From: a virus
IMG/VR virus record: IMGVR_UViG_3300024243_001175
Coordinates: 1-58,946 of that record
Direction: 5' to 3' (one strand)
Length of the DNA: 58,946 bases
A program made the translations under genes and the position numbers. The notes beneath the pieces were generated by a model. The model saw only the letters and a program-made list of their open reading frames with translations, did not search any database and was not told where the DNA came from. Positions within the stretch are counted from its first letter, which is position 1. Each line of letters opens with the position of its first letter. This document shows positions 1 to 11,109 of this stretch, one piece after another.

Positions 1-2
1 AC

Positions 3-48
3 AAAAAAAGAGTAAAAAAGTTATTTAAAACTTTTTTACTCTTTTTTT
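3..48 (+). terminator. Bidirectional intrinsic terminator hairpin
   Basis: A perfect 20-bp inverted repeat (3-22 with 29-48, loop 23-28) has A-rich left and T-rich right arms, so it could terminate transcription in both directions. It lies inside the insertion-sequence side of the left terminal repeat described at 101-129. Confidence 0.8.
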
Positions 49-100
49 CAAGTCAATTATTGGCTTTAATTAGATTAAAATTCAATATATTTTGTAGTAT

Positions 101-129
101 TATTTTCCCCATACGTGAAAAAGAACCGC
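101..129 (-). repeat. Terminal inverted repeat of an ISL3-like element (left)
   Basis: On the minus strand this reads CGGTTCTTTTTCACGTATGG and matches, with about three differences in 27 bases, CGGCTCTTTTTCATGTATGG on the plus strand at 58798-58827. Beginning with GG(T/C)TCTTTTTCA, it fits the terminal repeats of ISL3-type elements. The element interior lies to the left (positions below about 107), so only its end is in the window. Confidence 0.6.
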
Positions 130-195
130 TTTTTATTGTGTTTTTCTGAAAAGTGTATATAATGGATTCTAATTCTATATTATTAAATATATTTT

Positions 196-375
196 ATGAC
201 TACATTAATGGTAGATGTAGATACAAAAACAGTAAATTATATTAACTCAAGAAATAAAAATACAAGTTGATATTTATCAAATTTAATAAAAGAAGATATG
301 CTTTTAAACGATATTAATGAAAGTAAAAATTCTGGAATTAATAAGCTTAATTCTTTACGTGATTTAGATAATTAA
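196..375 (+). CDS. Small antitoxin-like protein
   Basis: Encodes 59 residues with one UGA-Gly, beginning MTTLMVDVDTKTVNYI and containing GYLSNLIKEDM, a pattern seen in ribbon-helix-helix-type antitoxins (beta strand, then helix 'xxYLSxLIxED'). The stop is one base before the start of the decayed RelE-like toxin frame, the usual antitoxin-toxin order. It appears intact while its toxin partner is broken. The family call rests on context and a short motif. Confidence 0.5.
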
Positions 376-376
376 T

Positions 377-636
377 ATGAGAGAAATTGAGTATACAAAT
401 AAATTTAAGAGATTATATAAAAAATAGATATATCATTGCAGTTAAAAATAAAGAAAACAATATTATCTTTACAAGAAAATAGTTTTCCTAAAAACTTAAG
501 AGTTCATAAGTTATAATGAAAATTATATCCATATTATTCCTGTTCAGTAGATTATGAAAATAGAATAATTTTTGAACTATTAAATAATTGAAAAATAACT
601 TTACTATTAGTATGAAATCATGATATTTATAAATAA
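377..636 (+). pseudogene. Broken RelE/YafQ-type mRNA-interferase toxin
   Basis: The frame opens with MREIEYTNKFKRLYKK and then hits UAG. Shifting the frame by one base at the A-run near 420 restores similarity, and a further in-frame UAA follows HKL near 511. The C-terminal part reads GKLYPYYSCSVDYENRIIFE then LLLVGNHDIYK. That is the classic RelE/YafQ ending (HxLxGxL, SVxxxxRIIY, GxHxxVY). At least one frameshift and one nonsense codon are needed, so it is inactive unless the sequence has errors. It directly follows the antitoxin-like gene at 196. Confidence 0.65.
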
Positions 637-690
637 AAAGTTAGAATTTTTATTTGGTTTTATTGTGTTAAAAAAAATAAACAATAAAAA

Positions 691-772
691 AAGAGATTTG
701 GTAAGTGTCTATATTTCATAGGATACGACCTTGTGTCTAATACCCTCCATATATGTTCCCAAACTGTCTCTT
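691..772 (+). ncRNA. Possible structured leader upstream of uvrB
   Basis: An outer stem pairs AGAGA plus TTTGG (692-701) with CCAAA plus TCTCT, with a three-base bulge on the 3' side. Inside is a hairpin pairing GTGTC-TAT with ATA-G-GATAC (705-725). The stretch is markedly less A/T-biased than its surroundings and ends about 40 bases before the uvrB start. I do not recognise a known riboswitch; a vague resemblance to the purine class was not sustained. Confidence 0.35.
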
Positions 773-812
773 AAAATCATTATATCCTTTTATTTTAAAA
801 AATCAAATTTTT

Positions 813-2936
813 ATGAAAAAAAACATGTTTAACCTACAATCAAAATATAACCCAAGTCCTGATCAAGGACAAGCAATAAAAACTATAGTAAAAAATATAG
901 AAGATAAACAAAAATTTCAAACACTTTGGTGAGTAACCTGAAGTGGTAAAACTTTTACTATGGCAAATGTTATAAAAGAAATAAATAAGCCTACTTTAAT
1001 TATAGCACATAACAAAACTTTAGCAGCACAGTTAGCGCAAGAATTTAAAGAATTTTTTCCTGATAATGCAGTGCATTATTTTGTGTCATATTATGATTAT
1101 TATCAACCAGAAGCATATGTAGCAAAAACAGATACTTATATAGAAAAAGAAGCAACGATAAATGAAGAAATAGATAGACTAAGACATGCAGCAACTCAAG
1201 ATTTACTTACTAGAAAAGATGTAGTAATAGTAGCAAGTGTATCATGTATTTATGGTATATGAGATATATCAACATATACAGATGCTCAATTTGATATAGA
1301 AGTTTGAAAGGAGTATAAAATGGAAGATTTACTTAAAAAATTAGTTACAATCCAATATAGAAGAGCCGCAAGTGATTTTAAACCTGGTAATTTTTTGGTA
1401 ATGTGAGACGTCCTTGAAATCTATCCAGCAAGTAGTGAAACTGTTATAACAGTTGATTTTTGGTGAGATGAAGTAAGTCAGATATCTAATAGGAATTATT
1501 TAACAGGTGAAATATATGAAAATATGCAAAAGGTAAAAATCTTTCCAGCAAAACATACCGTAACAACAAAAGATAGAATAGACAAAATCATTCCAGATAT
1601 TAAAAAAGAGCTAGATGAAAGACTAAAATATTTTAAAGAAGATATGTGAGATGTTTTAAAATATGAAAGACTTAAAACAAAAGTAGAGTATGATTTAGAA
1701 ATGATGCAAGAAGTAGGTTATGTGAATGGTATAGAAAATTACTCTAGATACTTAGATTGAAGAAAACAGTGAGATGCTCCAGCAACACTTATGGATTATT
1801 TTTGAAAAGATTTTTTATGTTTGGTTGATGAATCACATATGACTTTTAGTCAAATATGAGGTATGTATGCCTGAGATAGAGCTAGAAAAGTAAATCTAGT
1901 TGAAAATTGATTTAGGTTACCTAGTGCTATGGATAATAGACCTTTACAATTTAAAGAGTTTGAATCAAAATTTAACAATGTAGTTGCAGTATCAGCTACA
2001 CCAGGTAAATACGAAATAGAGCAAAGTTGCACATTCCCTGATATATTTTTTGATTTTGATCCAAAAAAAGATTGAATATGGGAATCTAGTAAGGATTGTA
2101 GGATTATACCACAGATGATGAGACCAACATGATTACTTGACCCTGAAATAATATTAAAACCTATGGGATTTATGGTTGATGATATAATGAAAAATATTTC
2201 GGATGTTGTAGAAAAAAAACAAAGACTATTAATTACTACTATTACAAAAAGATCAAGTGAAGAATTAACAGATTATTTACTTGATAATTGAATCAAAGTA
2301 AAATATTTACATAGTGAAATAGAAACATTAGAAAGATTAGAAACATTAAAAGAATTAAGAGAATGAGGTATTGATGTAATTGTATGAGTGAATTTATTAA
2401 GGGAATGATTGGATTTACCAGAGGTTAGTAAAATATGTATACTTGATGCTGATAAACAATGATTTCTAAGATCAGTTTCAGCACTTATTCAAATAATAGG
2501 TAGAGCCGCTAGAAATCAGAATGGTAAGGTTTATATGTATAGTGAGCAGCTTAAAAAAACAGATATAAGTAAATTGAAAAAAGAAGAAGATGGATTATAT
2601 AGACTTGATAATGGTAAATTATGTAATAATGATTGACTGGTAGTATCTGAGGCAATGAGAAAGGCTATAGACTTAACATATTATAGAAGAAATTTACAAG
2701 ATGAGTATAATAAAAAAAATGGAATAACTCCAAAAACTGTATACAGTGAGATAAAGGATATGTGACTTAAATCAAATAAAACAAAAAGAGATTACAGTGT
2801 ACTTGATAGAAAATCTATGGAAAGAGAATTATCTAGATTGGAGCTTGAAATGGATATAGCTTCAGCAAATATGGAATACGAAAAAGCTGCAGAACTAAGA
2901 GATGAAATATTAATGCTGAAAAAAGGAAAAAAGTAA
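813..2936 (+). CDS. uvrB: Excinuclease ABC subunit B (UvrB)
   Basis: A 707-residue DNA damage recognition helicase of nucleotide excision repair, which loads on damage with UvrA and recruits UvrC. Walker A GVTGSGKT is at residues 40-47, followed by [20 protein letters not shown] and the [15 protein letters not shown] hairpin region. Helicase motifs around residues 330-345 and 525-580 follow ([13 protein letters not shown]), and a C-terminal UVR domain contains [12 protein letters not shown] near 690. Length matches the family (about 660-710). Many conserved glycines are UGA, which fixes the genetic code. Start ATG 813 gives [21 protein letters not shown] 825 is an alternative. The gene is single and host-like. 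Confidence 0.97.
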
Positions 2937-2957
2937 TTAGTTAACATAATATATATT

Positions 2958-4400
2958 ATGCAAAGTAATAAAAATAATGATTCAGAAAATAAGGAATTTA
3001 ATTTGTCTATTTTGGAGAAAATATCAAAGTTAGTTTGAGATGCTTTGAGCTTTTCTGAGGTGAAAGAATTAGAGAATAAAATGGAGGTAGATAAGGTGGT
3101 AGATCAAATAATTGCTAAGAACAATACTAATAAAAACCTTGCACTTTTTTTAATATGAGAAATCTCATCAGACTTTTTTAAGAAATTTGATCACTTACAT
3201 GCAGATAAAGCAGTAGTAAATCTTGCACTTAGAAAAGATTCATCACTTTTTTATTCATTGAATACAGAGTTAAGAAAAGATGCAAAAATATGATTAGTAG
3301 TTCTTGACTCTATGATACGTGAATGAAAAAACTTTTTTGAGATAGATAAGTTTATAGAAATAAATTTTCCAAAAAACAAAAAAGTATTATTTAAACATTA
3401 TAAAAAACTACTAGAATTAGCAGATAAATCATACTCAAATGATATAACAAAAACTATATTGTTACTTAAAACACAAAATCAGGATTTTTATAATAAATTA
3501 TTAGAAATATGAGTATTTCAAGTGAATTCTGAAAAAATAGTTATAAAAAATGATTTTGTAAACTCAATTTATACAACAATAACTAATAATGATGAGTATA
3601 GTAAGTTAGCTGAAACAGAAAAGAAAAATTATTTAATAATTTATTTAGAAAAATTATTTTGAATCAATTATTTAAAATTAGATAAAAATGAAAAATATTT
3701 AATTGATTCTATAATTAAATTAGTCTGAGTTAAAGAGTCAAAAGAAAAAGTAAAAGAGAAAAAGCTAGAGGAAATTGAAGAAGAATCAGAAGAGATAGAA
3801 GAAAAGAAAACAACTAAATCTAAAAAAGAAATTAAAGATGAGTTTTGTGATGTTTTAGAATTTAGTACACCAGAATGCAGAAGTTATAGCGTATCTGGTG
3901 GTTATAATCTGGAAACAAATATATGAAAGACTATATTTATTACAACCAAAGAAAAACAAAAATTTACAAGTAAAGCTTTGACTAATTTTGTAAATTTTTA
4001 TAATACTATGAATAACTTATGATTATCATTTTTATGGGATAAATATAGTCATGATTTTAAAATATTATGCAATAATAAATTTGGTTTTGATTATATGTCT
4101 TGAGAGTGAATTACTGAATCTAAAACTTTAAGTGTTCTGAATATGGTCTGAAAAAATGTTTGAATTCCTGAATATAGTGAATTAGATGGTAACTGAAAAA
4201 AAACATGAGTACTTAGATGTTTTAAAACACTTTGAGATGCAAAAATGGGGTTTTCTGAAATAAAAGAAACTTGAATAATTAATGAAAAAAAGTATTCAGA
4301 TTGATCAGCTTTTTGAAATGGTGCTGTTGAGAATAAACTTATAGAAGTACTATGTATAGACCAAAAAGGGAGCTGACTTAATATTACTAAATGGAAATAA
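2958..4400 (+). CDS. Hypothetical protein, 480 residues
   Basis: Not recognised. The N-terminal two thirds (about residues 1-250) is predicted helical. A very acidic and lysine-rich linker follows at about 255-295 (EKKLEEIEEESEEIEEKK). The C-terminal region from about 300 is more mixed, with cysteines and a glycine-rich stretch, GKNVGIPEYSELDGNGKKTG. No signal peptide or membrane segment is evident. It starts 22 bases after uvrB and ends one base before the zinc-ribbon gene, suggesting an operon. UGA-Gly occurs throughout, as in host genes. Confidence 0.85.
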
Positions 4401-4401
4401 T

Positions 4402-4683
4402 ATGGTTAGAAAGTTAACGAAATATAAAGTTATTACCGTCTTTTGTAAATGTGGGGAAAGACTTGTTAAATACAAGAAATGACCTGGTAGAACACTTTTG
4501 AAAATCCATAGAGATAGGATTACAAAAGATTACCAAGGTATTTTTCTTGATAATTTTGAAGCTGAAGGAACTGATATATTATGCACTTGATGTTGAAATA
4601 GAATAGCTACAGTAAAAAGAGTTAACTGAAAATATATAAATAAAGTAAATAGAGGGAATTTGGGGATTATTAGAAAAAGTTAA
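4402..4683 (+). CDS. Small zinc-ribbon protein, 93 residues
   Basis: Contains FCKCGERLVKYKK near residues 14-26 and LCTGCGNRIATV near 60-71, that is CxC and CxxC knuckles that together can bind one zinc ion, embedded in a very basic protein. The second cysteine pair is spelled Cys-Thr-UGA-Cys, so UGA must be read through. The function is unknown; a nucleic-acid-binding role is an inference from charge and zinc ribbon. The start is one base after the stop of the preceding gene. Confidence 0.8.
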
Positions 4684-4748
4684 AATCCTAATTTGACATT
4701 GTAGGAATAGTAAGTATAATACTTGAAAAGTATTTTTAAAAATAAATT

Positions 4749-5099
4749 ATGAAATTATTGGTTGAAGCTAGTGCTACTACAAAAACTATAGATGAGCCTA
4801 TTGTTTTTATGGTTAATACAGATAATATAAGTAATGATATTAGTTTGCAAATGTGACAAATGATGGAAGAAATATTACATGAATCCTGATCTGTAGATTT
4901 AGAAAAAACAAAAATATTATTATGAGATGAAACTTTTACATATAAAAAGATGAGGGAAAAAATATTGGATCCAGAAGTAGTTCTAGCAACAATATTGCAA
5001 ATTTCTTTAAAAATTCATTTAATTCATATGTGAGAAACTATACCATATAATTCAGAAATACAAATTAAAGAGATTACTAAAATTTGATGATTAGCTTAA
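4749..5099 (+). CDS. Hypothetical protein, 116 residues
   Basis: Begins MKLLVEASATTKTIDEPIVF, with a central helical stretch and a C-terminal segment rich in Ile/Leu (ATILQISLKIHLIHMGETIP). No recognised motif. Six or so UGA codons are read as glycine. It is co-directional with the preceding zinc-ribbon gene after a 65-base gap and 15 bases before the next gene, likely the same transcription unit. Confidence 0.75.
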
Positions 5100-5114
5100 A
5101 CATAATATTATAAA

Positions 5115-5558
5115 ATGAACAAAATAAGTGAATTAAATGCAAGAAGAGAAGCTCTTAAAATTCGATTACATAAATCTAAACAAAAGCACGATCTTTTAAA
5201 AGCAAAAATATATAGAGGAAGAGAAGATAAAAAAGAAATTAATAAAAAAGAAATTAATAAAAAAGAAATTAATAAAAAAGAAATTAATAAAAAAGAAATT
5301 GATAAAAAATTAATTGATAAAGTTGATAAAACTTCAGATATAATTATAGATATAGTTAAAAATTCAGTTTCGATTTGAAAAAGAAAAATTAATCCTTCAA
5401 GTAGAAAACAGACTGATATGTGAAAATATGCTAAATTCATAAATGATGAAGTAAAATCAACTATAATTAATCCTTGAACAAATTGATCAGCATTAGAAAT
5501 AAAAAAAATAGAACCATGTCCTGCAGTATTACATCATTTAAAGACTATAAATACATAA
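5115..5558 (+). CDS. Lysine-rich protein with KKEIN repeats, 147 residues
   Basis: Residues 1-37 are basic and helical. Residues 39-63 are five tandem copies of KKEI(N/D), encoded by a near-perfect 15-bp tandem repeat at 5229-5303, which would form a charged helix. The C-terminal 70 residues are ordinary and contain DIIIDIVKNSVSIGKRKINP. Function unknown. It is the last gene before the terminator at 5604-5633. Confidence 0.8.
5229..5303 (+). repeat. 15-bp tandem repeat, five units
   Basis: AAAAAAGAAATTAAT is repeated with units starting at 5229, 5244, 5259, 5274 and 5289 (the last with one change, AAT to GAT). The period is a multiple of three, so copy-number change would keep the frame of the surrounding gene. 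Confidence 0.9.
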
Positions 5559-5603
5559 TATTAAAATTTAGATTAAACCATAATATATTAAAAAAAATAA
5601 AAT

Positions 5604-5633
5604 AAAAAAGTCAATATATGTATTGACTTTTTT
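5604..5633 (+). terminator. Intrinsic terminator
   Basis: A 13-bp stem (5604-5616 with 5621-5633) with loop TATG and a T-rich 3' arm closes the uvrB-downstream group of genes. Confidence 0.85.
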
Positions 5634-5681
5634 GTTTGAATAAGTATTATTGTTGATAATATTTTATAATTAATAATAATA

Positions 5682-6947
5682 ATGTTGGAAACTTTAAATG
5701 ATGTAGATGAAAAATTAGTTAATAGTCATAATGTTTTTTTGAATTTTGATGATTTTTACAAACCTTTGATGGAATGAGAAAAGATGTCAGAAAGAAAACA
5801 AAAATTATTGTTAGACTTGTCAGAAAAATTTAATTCAAGTGAAAAACAAATGGAATTTTTAGATCAATTATCAGGAGAGATGACATGTGTTTATCAAAAA
5901 TTTTTAAAACAAATAAATGATGAATGATGAAATTTAAATATGTTATGAAATTTAATTTGATTAGGAGATGAAAAAAATTCTAAAATTATTGAATTATCTA
6001 AAGCCGCAAATACTTGAGATATAAAAAAATTAAAAGAACTTTGATGTAATACTGATAACATAGAGTTATCAGAAGATTCTTCTTGAGTTATGACTAAAAT
6101 TAAATGAACCGCAATGTGAGCAGCTGGACTTACAGTTTGATTAATTCCTTTAAATGTAGTAAAAAACTATTGAAAATGATTAAGTGAAGAAGCTAAAAGA
6201 ATATTTACAAATGTAAGGAGATTAACATATGAAAGTACTTTAGAAATTTTAAATATGGAATCAGATGATGTAAATGTATATATAAATAATATCTCTAATA
6301 CAAGAGATGATATAAAATTAGAAATACTATGAATGTCTATGGTTTATGTAGTAATTGAATTCTTAGAAAATAAATATGTTGGTTTTAGAAATTGATTAGA
6401 GCCTATTAATGATAAAAGTGATTTTATTGAATCTATGGATACAGAAGAGGATATACTTAAATTAGATAGTAGGATAAATTCAATATCATCTTTGAAGGAT
6501 AATATACAGGCTATGATAATACCAGTTAAATCTACAGCTGAAAAAGCTGCTATTGTTGCAGATAATATAAAATCTACTATTGATTCTACAAAAATATTTT
6601 TAGGTTTAGCATGACCTCAATTAATTTCACAAACAAGAGTTATAGCATGATGACAAGTTATTGATACTATGGAAGAGTTAAAGAGGGAAACTATGAGGCA
6701 ACTTACAGAAAATAGCAGAGAGTTACATGAACAAATTCAAAAACATAGAGTAATTCAAATAAGGAATAGAGATTTTTTAATTAAACAAATGACAAGTTTA
6801 GAGCAGTGAATTAAAGATGTTGATAAAAAATATTTAGAAGAGTTGGAAAAAGATAATAGGGGAGCCTTTTTAGAATCATTAAATAGTGTTTGAAAAGTTT
6901 TAGAAAATAAATCATGAAAACTACTAGAATCATGAGATAGTAAATAA
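5682..6947 (+). CDS. Hypothetical helical protein, 421 residues (TelA-like pattern, weak)
   Basis: Acidic helical N-terminus. A small hydrophobic glycine-rich stretch at about 145-165 (KGTAMGAAGLTVGLIPLNVV) could be membrane-associated. The helical C-terminal half contains LDSRINSISSLKDNIQAMI, an internal ISQTRVIAGGQVIDTMEELK segment and a final coiled coil. The succession of long helices with N/I-rich heptads recalls TelA/KlaA-type toxic-anion-resistance proteins, but I see no diagnostic motif, so it is left as hypothetical. First gene after the terminator at 5633. Confidence 0.75.
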
Positions 6948-6996
6948 TTATAGTAAAATTTAAAAAATAAATAATTAAAAAACTAAAAATAATTTC

Positions 6997-7512
6997 ATGT
7001 CAAACATAATTCAAAGCCAGTCGTCTGAATTGTTAGTAGTAGAAAATGATAATTTAGAATTAAAAACTACTAAAAAACATAGCAATTTTATAAAACTAGT
7101 TGAGCAAAAACAGGGAGAATTAGTTAATTTAAATGTGCTTAGAATATCATGAAAAATTAGTAAAGAAATATATTATGAAAAATCAAAGGATCTTTTTGAT
7201 GATTTATTGAGTCAGTTTTCTAGATTTTCAATGTGAATATGAAAAAGATTGTTGTTATCATTAAACCCAAATAAAAGTCATGAAAAATATTATTTAAGAA
7301 ATGTATGAAAAACTGGTTATTTAAAATTAAAAGAAAATCATTCTATATTAGTTAGGGATTTTTCTGAATATTTTTTGTCTGAAAATATAAAACTTGAAGA
7401 TGTAGAAAAACTTATAATATTTATGCAAATTCTTAAAAATGGATTTTTAGTGAATAAATTCAATCATATTTATAGGTGATTAAAATGTAATATAAAATAT
7501 CTAATGATATAA
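6997..7512 (+). CDS. Hypothetical protein, 171 residues
   Basis: Basic, helical, with KISKEIYYEKSKDLFDDLLS in the middle and LEDVEKLIIFMQILKNGFLV near the C-terminus. No recognised domain. Its 3' end overlaps the beginning of the next open frame (7491) in another register, so the two may be translationally coupled, or the boundary may hide a small mutation. Confidence 0.7.
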
Positions 7513-7817
7513 ATTTAGAAAAATTAAGTTATGATATAGTTGAATCAGAGCTAACATATAAAAAAATACAAATTATTTATTGATTTGTTGATCTAATTAA
7601 AGATAATTTTAAAAAAAATAATTATAAGATAATATTGAGTGATACTATAGCAGATAATTTTGTAAAATTTGAAGATTGATTATATTGAAAAATAAATCTA
7701 ATTTATTTTAATTTTGAAACTTTAAATAAAATAATTAATAATGAAAAAATTGATTTTTGAAATGATTTTTCAGCTAATGTATTGAGAATGGAAATAGATA
7801 AACTAATAAAAAAATAA
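7491..7817 (+). CDS. Hypothetical protein, about 108 residues, start damaged or non-standard
   Basis: Open frame reading YKISNDINLEKLSYDIVESE through to LRMEIDKLIKK before UAA. The only in-frame ATG upstream (7485) is followed at once by TAA (7488), so as written the protein would need a non-ATG start, or the triplet 7488-7490 is an insertion. Codon use and UGA-Gly positions are normal for this window, so the frame is probably or was recently coding. Coordinates give the open frame after the TAA. Confidence 0.5.
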
Positions 7818-7835
7818 CATTTTATTTTTATAAAC

Positions 7836-10079
7836 ATGAAAAATTTAATAGCTAAATTAAGTAACTCACAGAACTTAGATTATCTGTCTAAGATAGAAAA
7901 AAAACATCTTGAATTTAATGATTTTACTGATAAAACTTTAGAGAAAATCCTAGAGTATTTTAGTGAAATAGAAAACATGGGTAGCTGAATAGAAAAATTT
8001 GAAATAAATCAAGATAATAAAGAATTAAATACTTATTTTTGAGGTGAATTAACAACTTTTGAAGATATTGAAAAAAAGAAAAATAAAGTAAGAGAAATAA
8101 GAATAAAAATACAATATAAAGTAGAGGGGGTTGTTATGAATTTTAGAGAAGAGTTATCAACAATAAGAAAATATGGTTTTTGATATAGTATGAATGATAA
8201 TGAATTTATAATAAGTTTTTATGATGTTAATAAAAATAGTTCAAAAAATAACGACAAATTTAAAAATATCTTTTCAGAAAAAGAAAATACAAAATCCAGT
8301 ATTTATTATACAACTATTAATAAAATCTTTGATAAATATCAATTTGATAATGGTATAAAAACTTTTCAAGATATTTATGATTCTTTTAAGTTGTTTAAAA
8401 ACTTGTTTTTATTAAATAAGTATCAATATGATTATAAATTTTTAAGATATTCTAAAAATACATGAAATTTTTATTTTGTTTTTGATATTGATTATCTATC
8501 TTTGCTAGTCTTAGGTAGGCATGATAGTATAGAAGAATTTAAATGAATTAAAAACATTGAAAATAAAGAAATAAAAGAAGATAGTTATCCTCAAAAAATA
8601 GAAGAAAGAAAAATAATTATCTTAGGGAAATGATCTGAGATAATTGTAGAAAAAATATTTGGAAAATATTATTTAAGTTTTGAAAATATTAGTGAAGAAA
8701 TTATCTTATTTTTAAGACAATTTAATAAAATAACAAAAGAGCAAGAAAAAACAAAAATAAAAGTTGATTATATAATATGACTTGAAAATAAAGAATGAAA
8801 ATTAAATAAAGACAATTATGAAGAAATAGTTGAATATGATATAGAGAGAATTAAAAATAATGAACAAATAAATCTAGTAAAATATTTTACTAATTATAAT
8901 GAATTTGAACTAATATTTTTAAAAGAAATAATGAAATCAAGATTTAATGAAGAGTTTTTAAAAATATCAAAAAATAATGATAAAACTTTAGAATTTTATT
9001 TACCATATGGTAGCTGAAACTTTGATCATAAAATGATAAAAATATTTCTTATAAGATTTTTTGAAGAATTTATTCCTCTTAATGAATATAAGGATTTAAA
9101 TGATTATTATAAACAAATAATTAAACCTATTTGGAACATAAGTTTTGATGATTTTATTAATAAATTTAAAAAACACTGAAAAAAATATACTAATGAATTA
9201 TTTTTATTATGAGATAAATTATGAGAAGAAAAGGTTAAAGTAAATACTTTAATAGATGACTTGAATAAAGGAATAGATTATGTGGTAGATGCAATCAAAG
9301 AAAAAACACTATCTTTGGAAGAAGTTAAAAAATATATGAAAAATGAAGAATTATTTAATAAAGTTACTAATAGTTTTGAAAATATAGATTTAAATGATTT
9401 TTCTAGAGAAGAGATTGTTAGGTATTTACCTTTTCTTATTAAAGGAAAAAATATATCTAAAAATATAATTACTGATTATGAAATAATAGGAAAAATATTT
9501 GTTCCTAATATTTCTTATGATATAGAATTTAATGAAGAAATAATAAATACATTTATAAATATATGAGAAATCTGAATAAGTAAATATGATTTTGACCATA
9601 TTTCAACTACTTTACTATATAATATTTCTAAATTTTTTGATAGTAGTATGTTTTGATTTTTACAAAGTAGAATAATTGGTATTAGTTGAAAAATAGAATA
9701 TGATAAAAGTTTAGTTAATTTAGAATACATATATAATGTTCTAAAAATATCTGAAATTTTATCAAAACAAGAGTATGAATATAAAATATTTATTTCAGAA
9801 TATACAAATTATATAAGCTATGATGAATTTGACCTAAAAAATATTAAAGAACTAAGTATCTCTCAAGATATATTAGAAATATTAAAAAATAATGAAATAA
9901 TAAAGATATCTAGAAAAGAGAATAATAATAAAGAAGTTATGATGCCTTATAGTGTTAATATTTTTAATAGGGAGCTTAGAAGATTGTTTGGTCTTGAACT
10001 TAATTATGAGTGAGAAGAAGATGAAAATATTAAGAAAGTAAGAAATGGTAAATTATTCAATACTAAAGGTAAAAAATAA
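7836..10079 (+). CDS. Large hypothetical protein, 747 residues
   Basis: Asn/Ile/Lys-rich, mixed helix and strand, no signal peptide or clear membrane span. Several short segments look like repeated alpha-helical units, e.g. ENIDLNDFSREEIVRYLPFL near residue 500. Near residue 575 it contains GEIGISKYDFDHISTTLLYN, similar in spacing to SGIDKYDFNQLDIEDLYNIS in the 702-residue protein encoded at 11110, so the two may be distant paralogues. No function assigned. The gene lies in a tight run of co-directional genes (5682-13218). Confidence 0.85.
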
Positions 10080-10121
10080 AACAAAAAGAGTTTATAAAAA
10101 ATAATTAAAAAAAATAAGGAA

Positions 10122-11072
10122 ATGAATCAAATAGAGGATTATACTAAGCTAGAATCAAATGAAATCTTTCATTGATATGATTTTGATTTTGTAGAATTAC
10201 ATGATAATTCTGCTAGTTTTGTGTATTTTGATTTTGATAATATAGATATAAATAAAAATATAATTAAAGCTTTTGATAATGTATCAAATATTTTATCAAA
10301 AAAATACAACAGGAAAAATACAAAAAGCGAAAATATAGAAGTGGTTGTGGATTCTTTTTTTATTTTTAATTTTACAAAAAAACAAGTTAAAGATTGAATA
10401 CATCAAACTACCTTAATAATTGATTTTTTAACTAGTGATTTAAGAGAAATGGAAAAATATTATATATCATGATTTTTTCATTATTTTGAAGCACATTGAA
10501 TACATTTTGACTATTTTGCAGATAATATAAGTGACTATAAACTAAAGCAATTATATCAAAATATTTTGAAGGACAAAAAAAATGACAAATATGTAAGATG
10601 AAATATTAAAGATGAAAAAGATTGATTAATGAAGCAAGAATATATTTTAAAAAAAATGCTTTTAGAGATTTATAAAAATTATTATATAATAAATGAAAAA
10701 TTCACAGATTATAAAAAAAATCAAGATTTATTTAATAATAATGCAGTCAACTCTATAGTCAATAAAGAAACTTTATTAAAAATTTCTTTTTTATCAAATA
10801 TAGATAAACAAAGAATAGTTTCATTAACTGAACTGCTAATATATTTTCCAAATAGTATGGATACATTAAATGAGATGAAAAAACTTTCTCAAAATAATGA
10901 TCAAATGAAGATTGAGAGTGAAAAATTAGAAAGAGAAATAATGGAAATAAATCATAGTGAAATATTTGATGGTAAATCAGATAGTTTTATAACTTGATTT
11001 ATAAAATGAAAACAAATTAAAAATGAGCGATCTAAAGTAAAAAATTTTTTACTTAAATTAAAAATTTGGTAA
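10122..11072 (+). CDS. Hypothetical protein, 316 residues
   Basis: The N-terminal half is rich in Phe/Tyr/Asp (FDFVELHDNSASFVYFDFDN) and looks beta-rich; the C-terminal half is helical, ending with a basic tail. A purine-rich AAGGAA precedes the ATG, one of the few Shine-Dalgarno-like sites here. It sits between the two large hypothetical genes and probably shares their transcript. No family recognised. Confidence 0.8.
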
Positions 11073-11109
11073 AAGTAAGAATAAAAAATATTATAAAAAC
11101 ATAAAAAAT

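Noticed and set aside
691-772. Purine riboswitch
   Set aside because: GATACGACC and TCTAATACCC vaguely recall loop 2 and junction 2/3, but the third helix and the key junction bases are absent.
960-1262. A short 100-residue UvrB ORF
   Set aside because: It is a standard-code fragment; the real gene runs from 813 to 2936 with UGA as glycine.
5229-5303. CRISPR array
   Set aside because: Repeats are contiguous 15-mers without spacers; no other CRISPR-like repeat or cas gene was seen in the window.
5108-5440. Leu/Ile/Phe-rich ORF on the minus strand
   Set aside because: Reverse complement of the KKEIN repeat gene; repetitive hydrophobic reading is an artefact.
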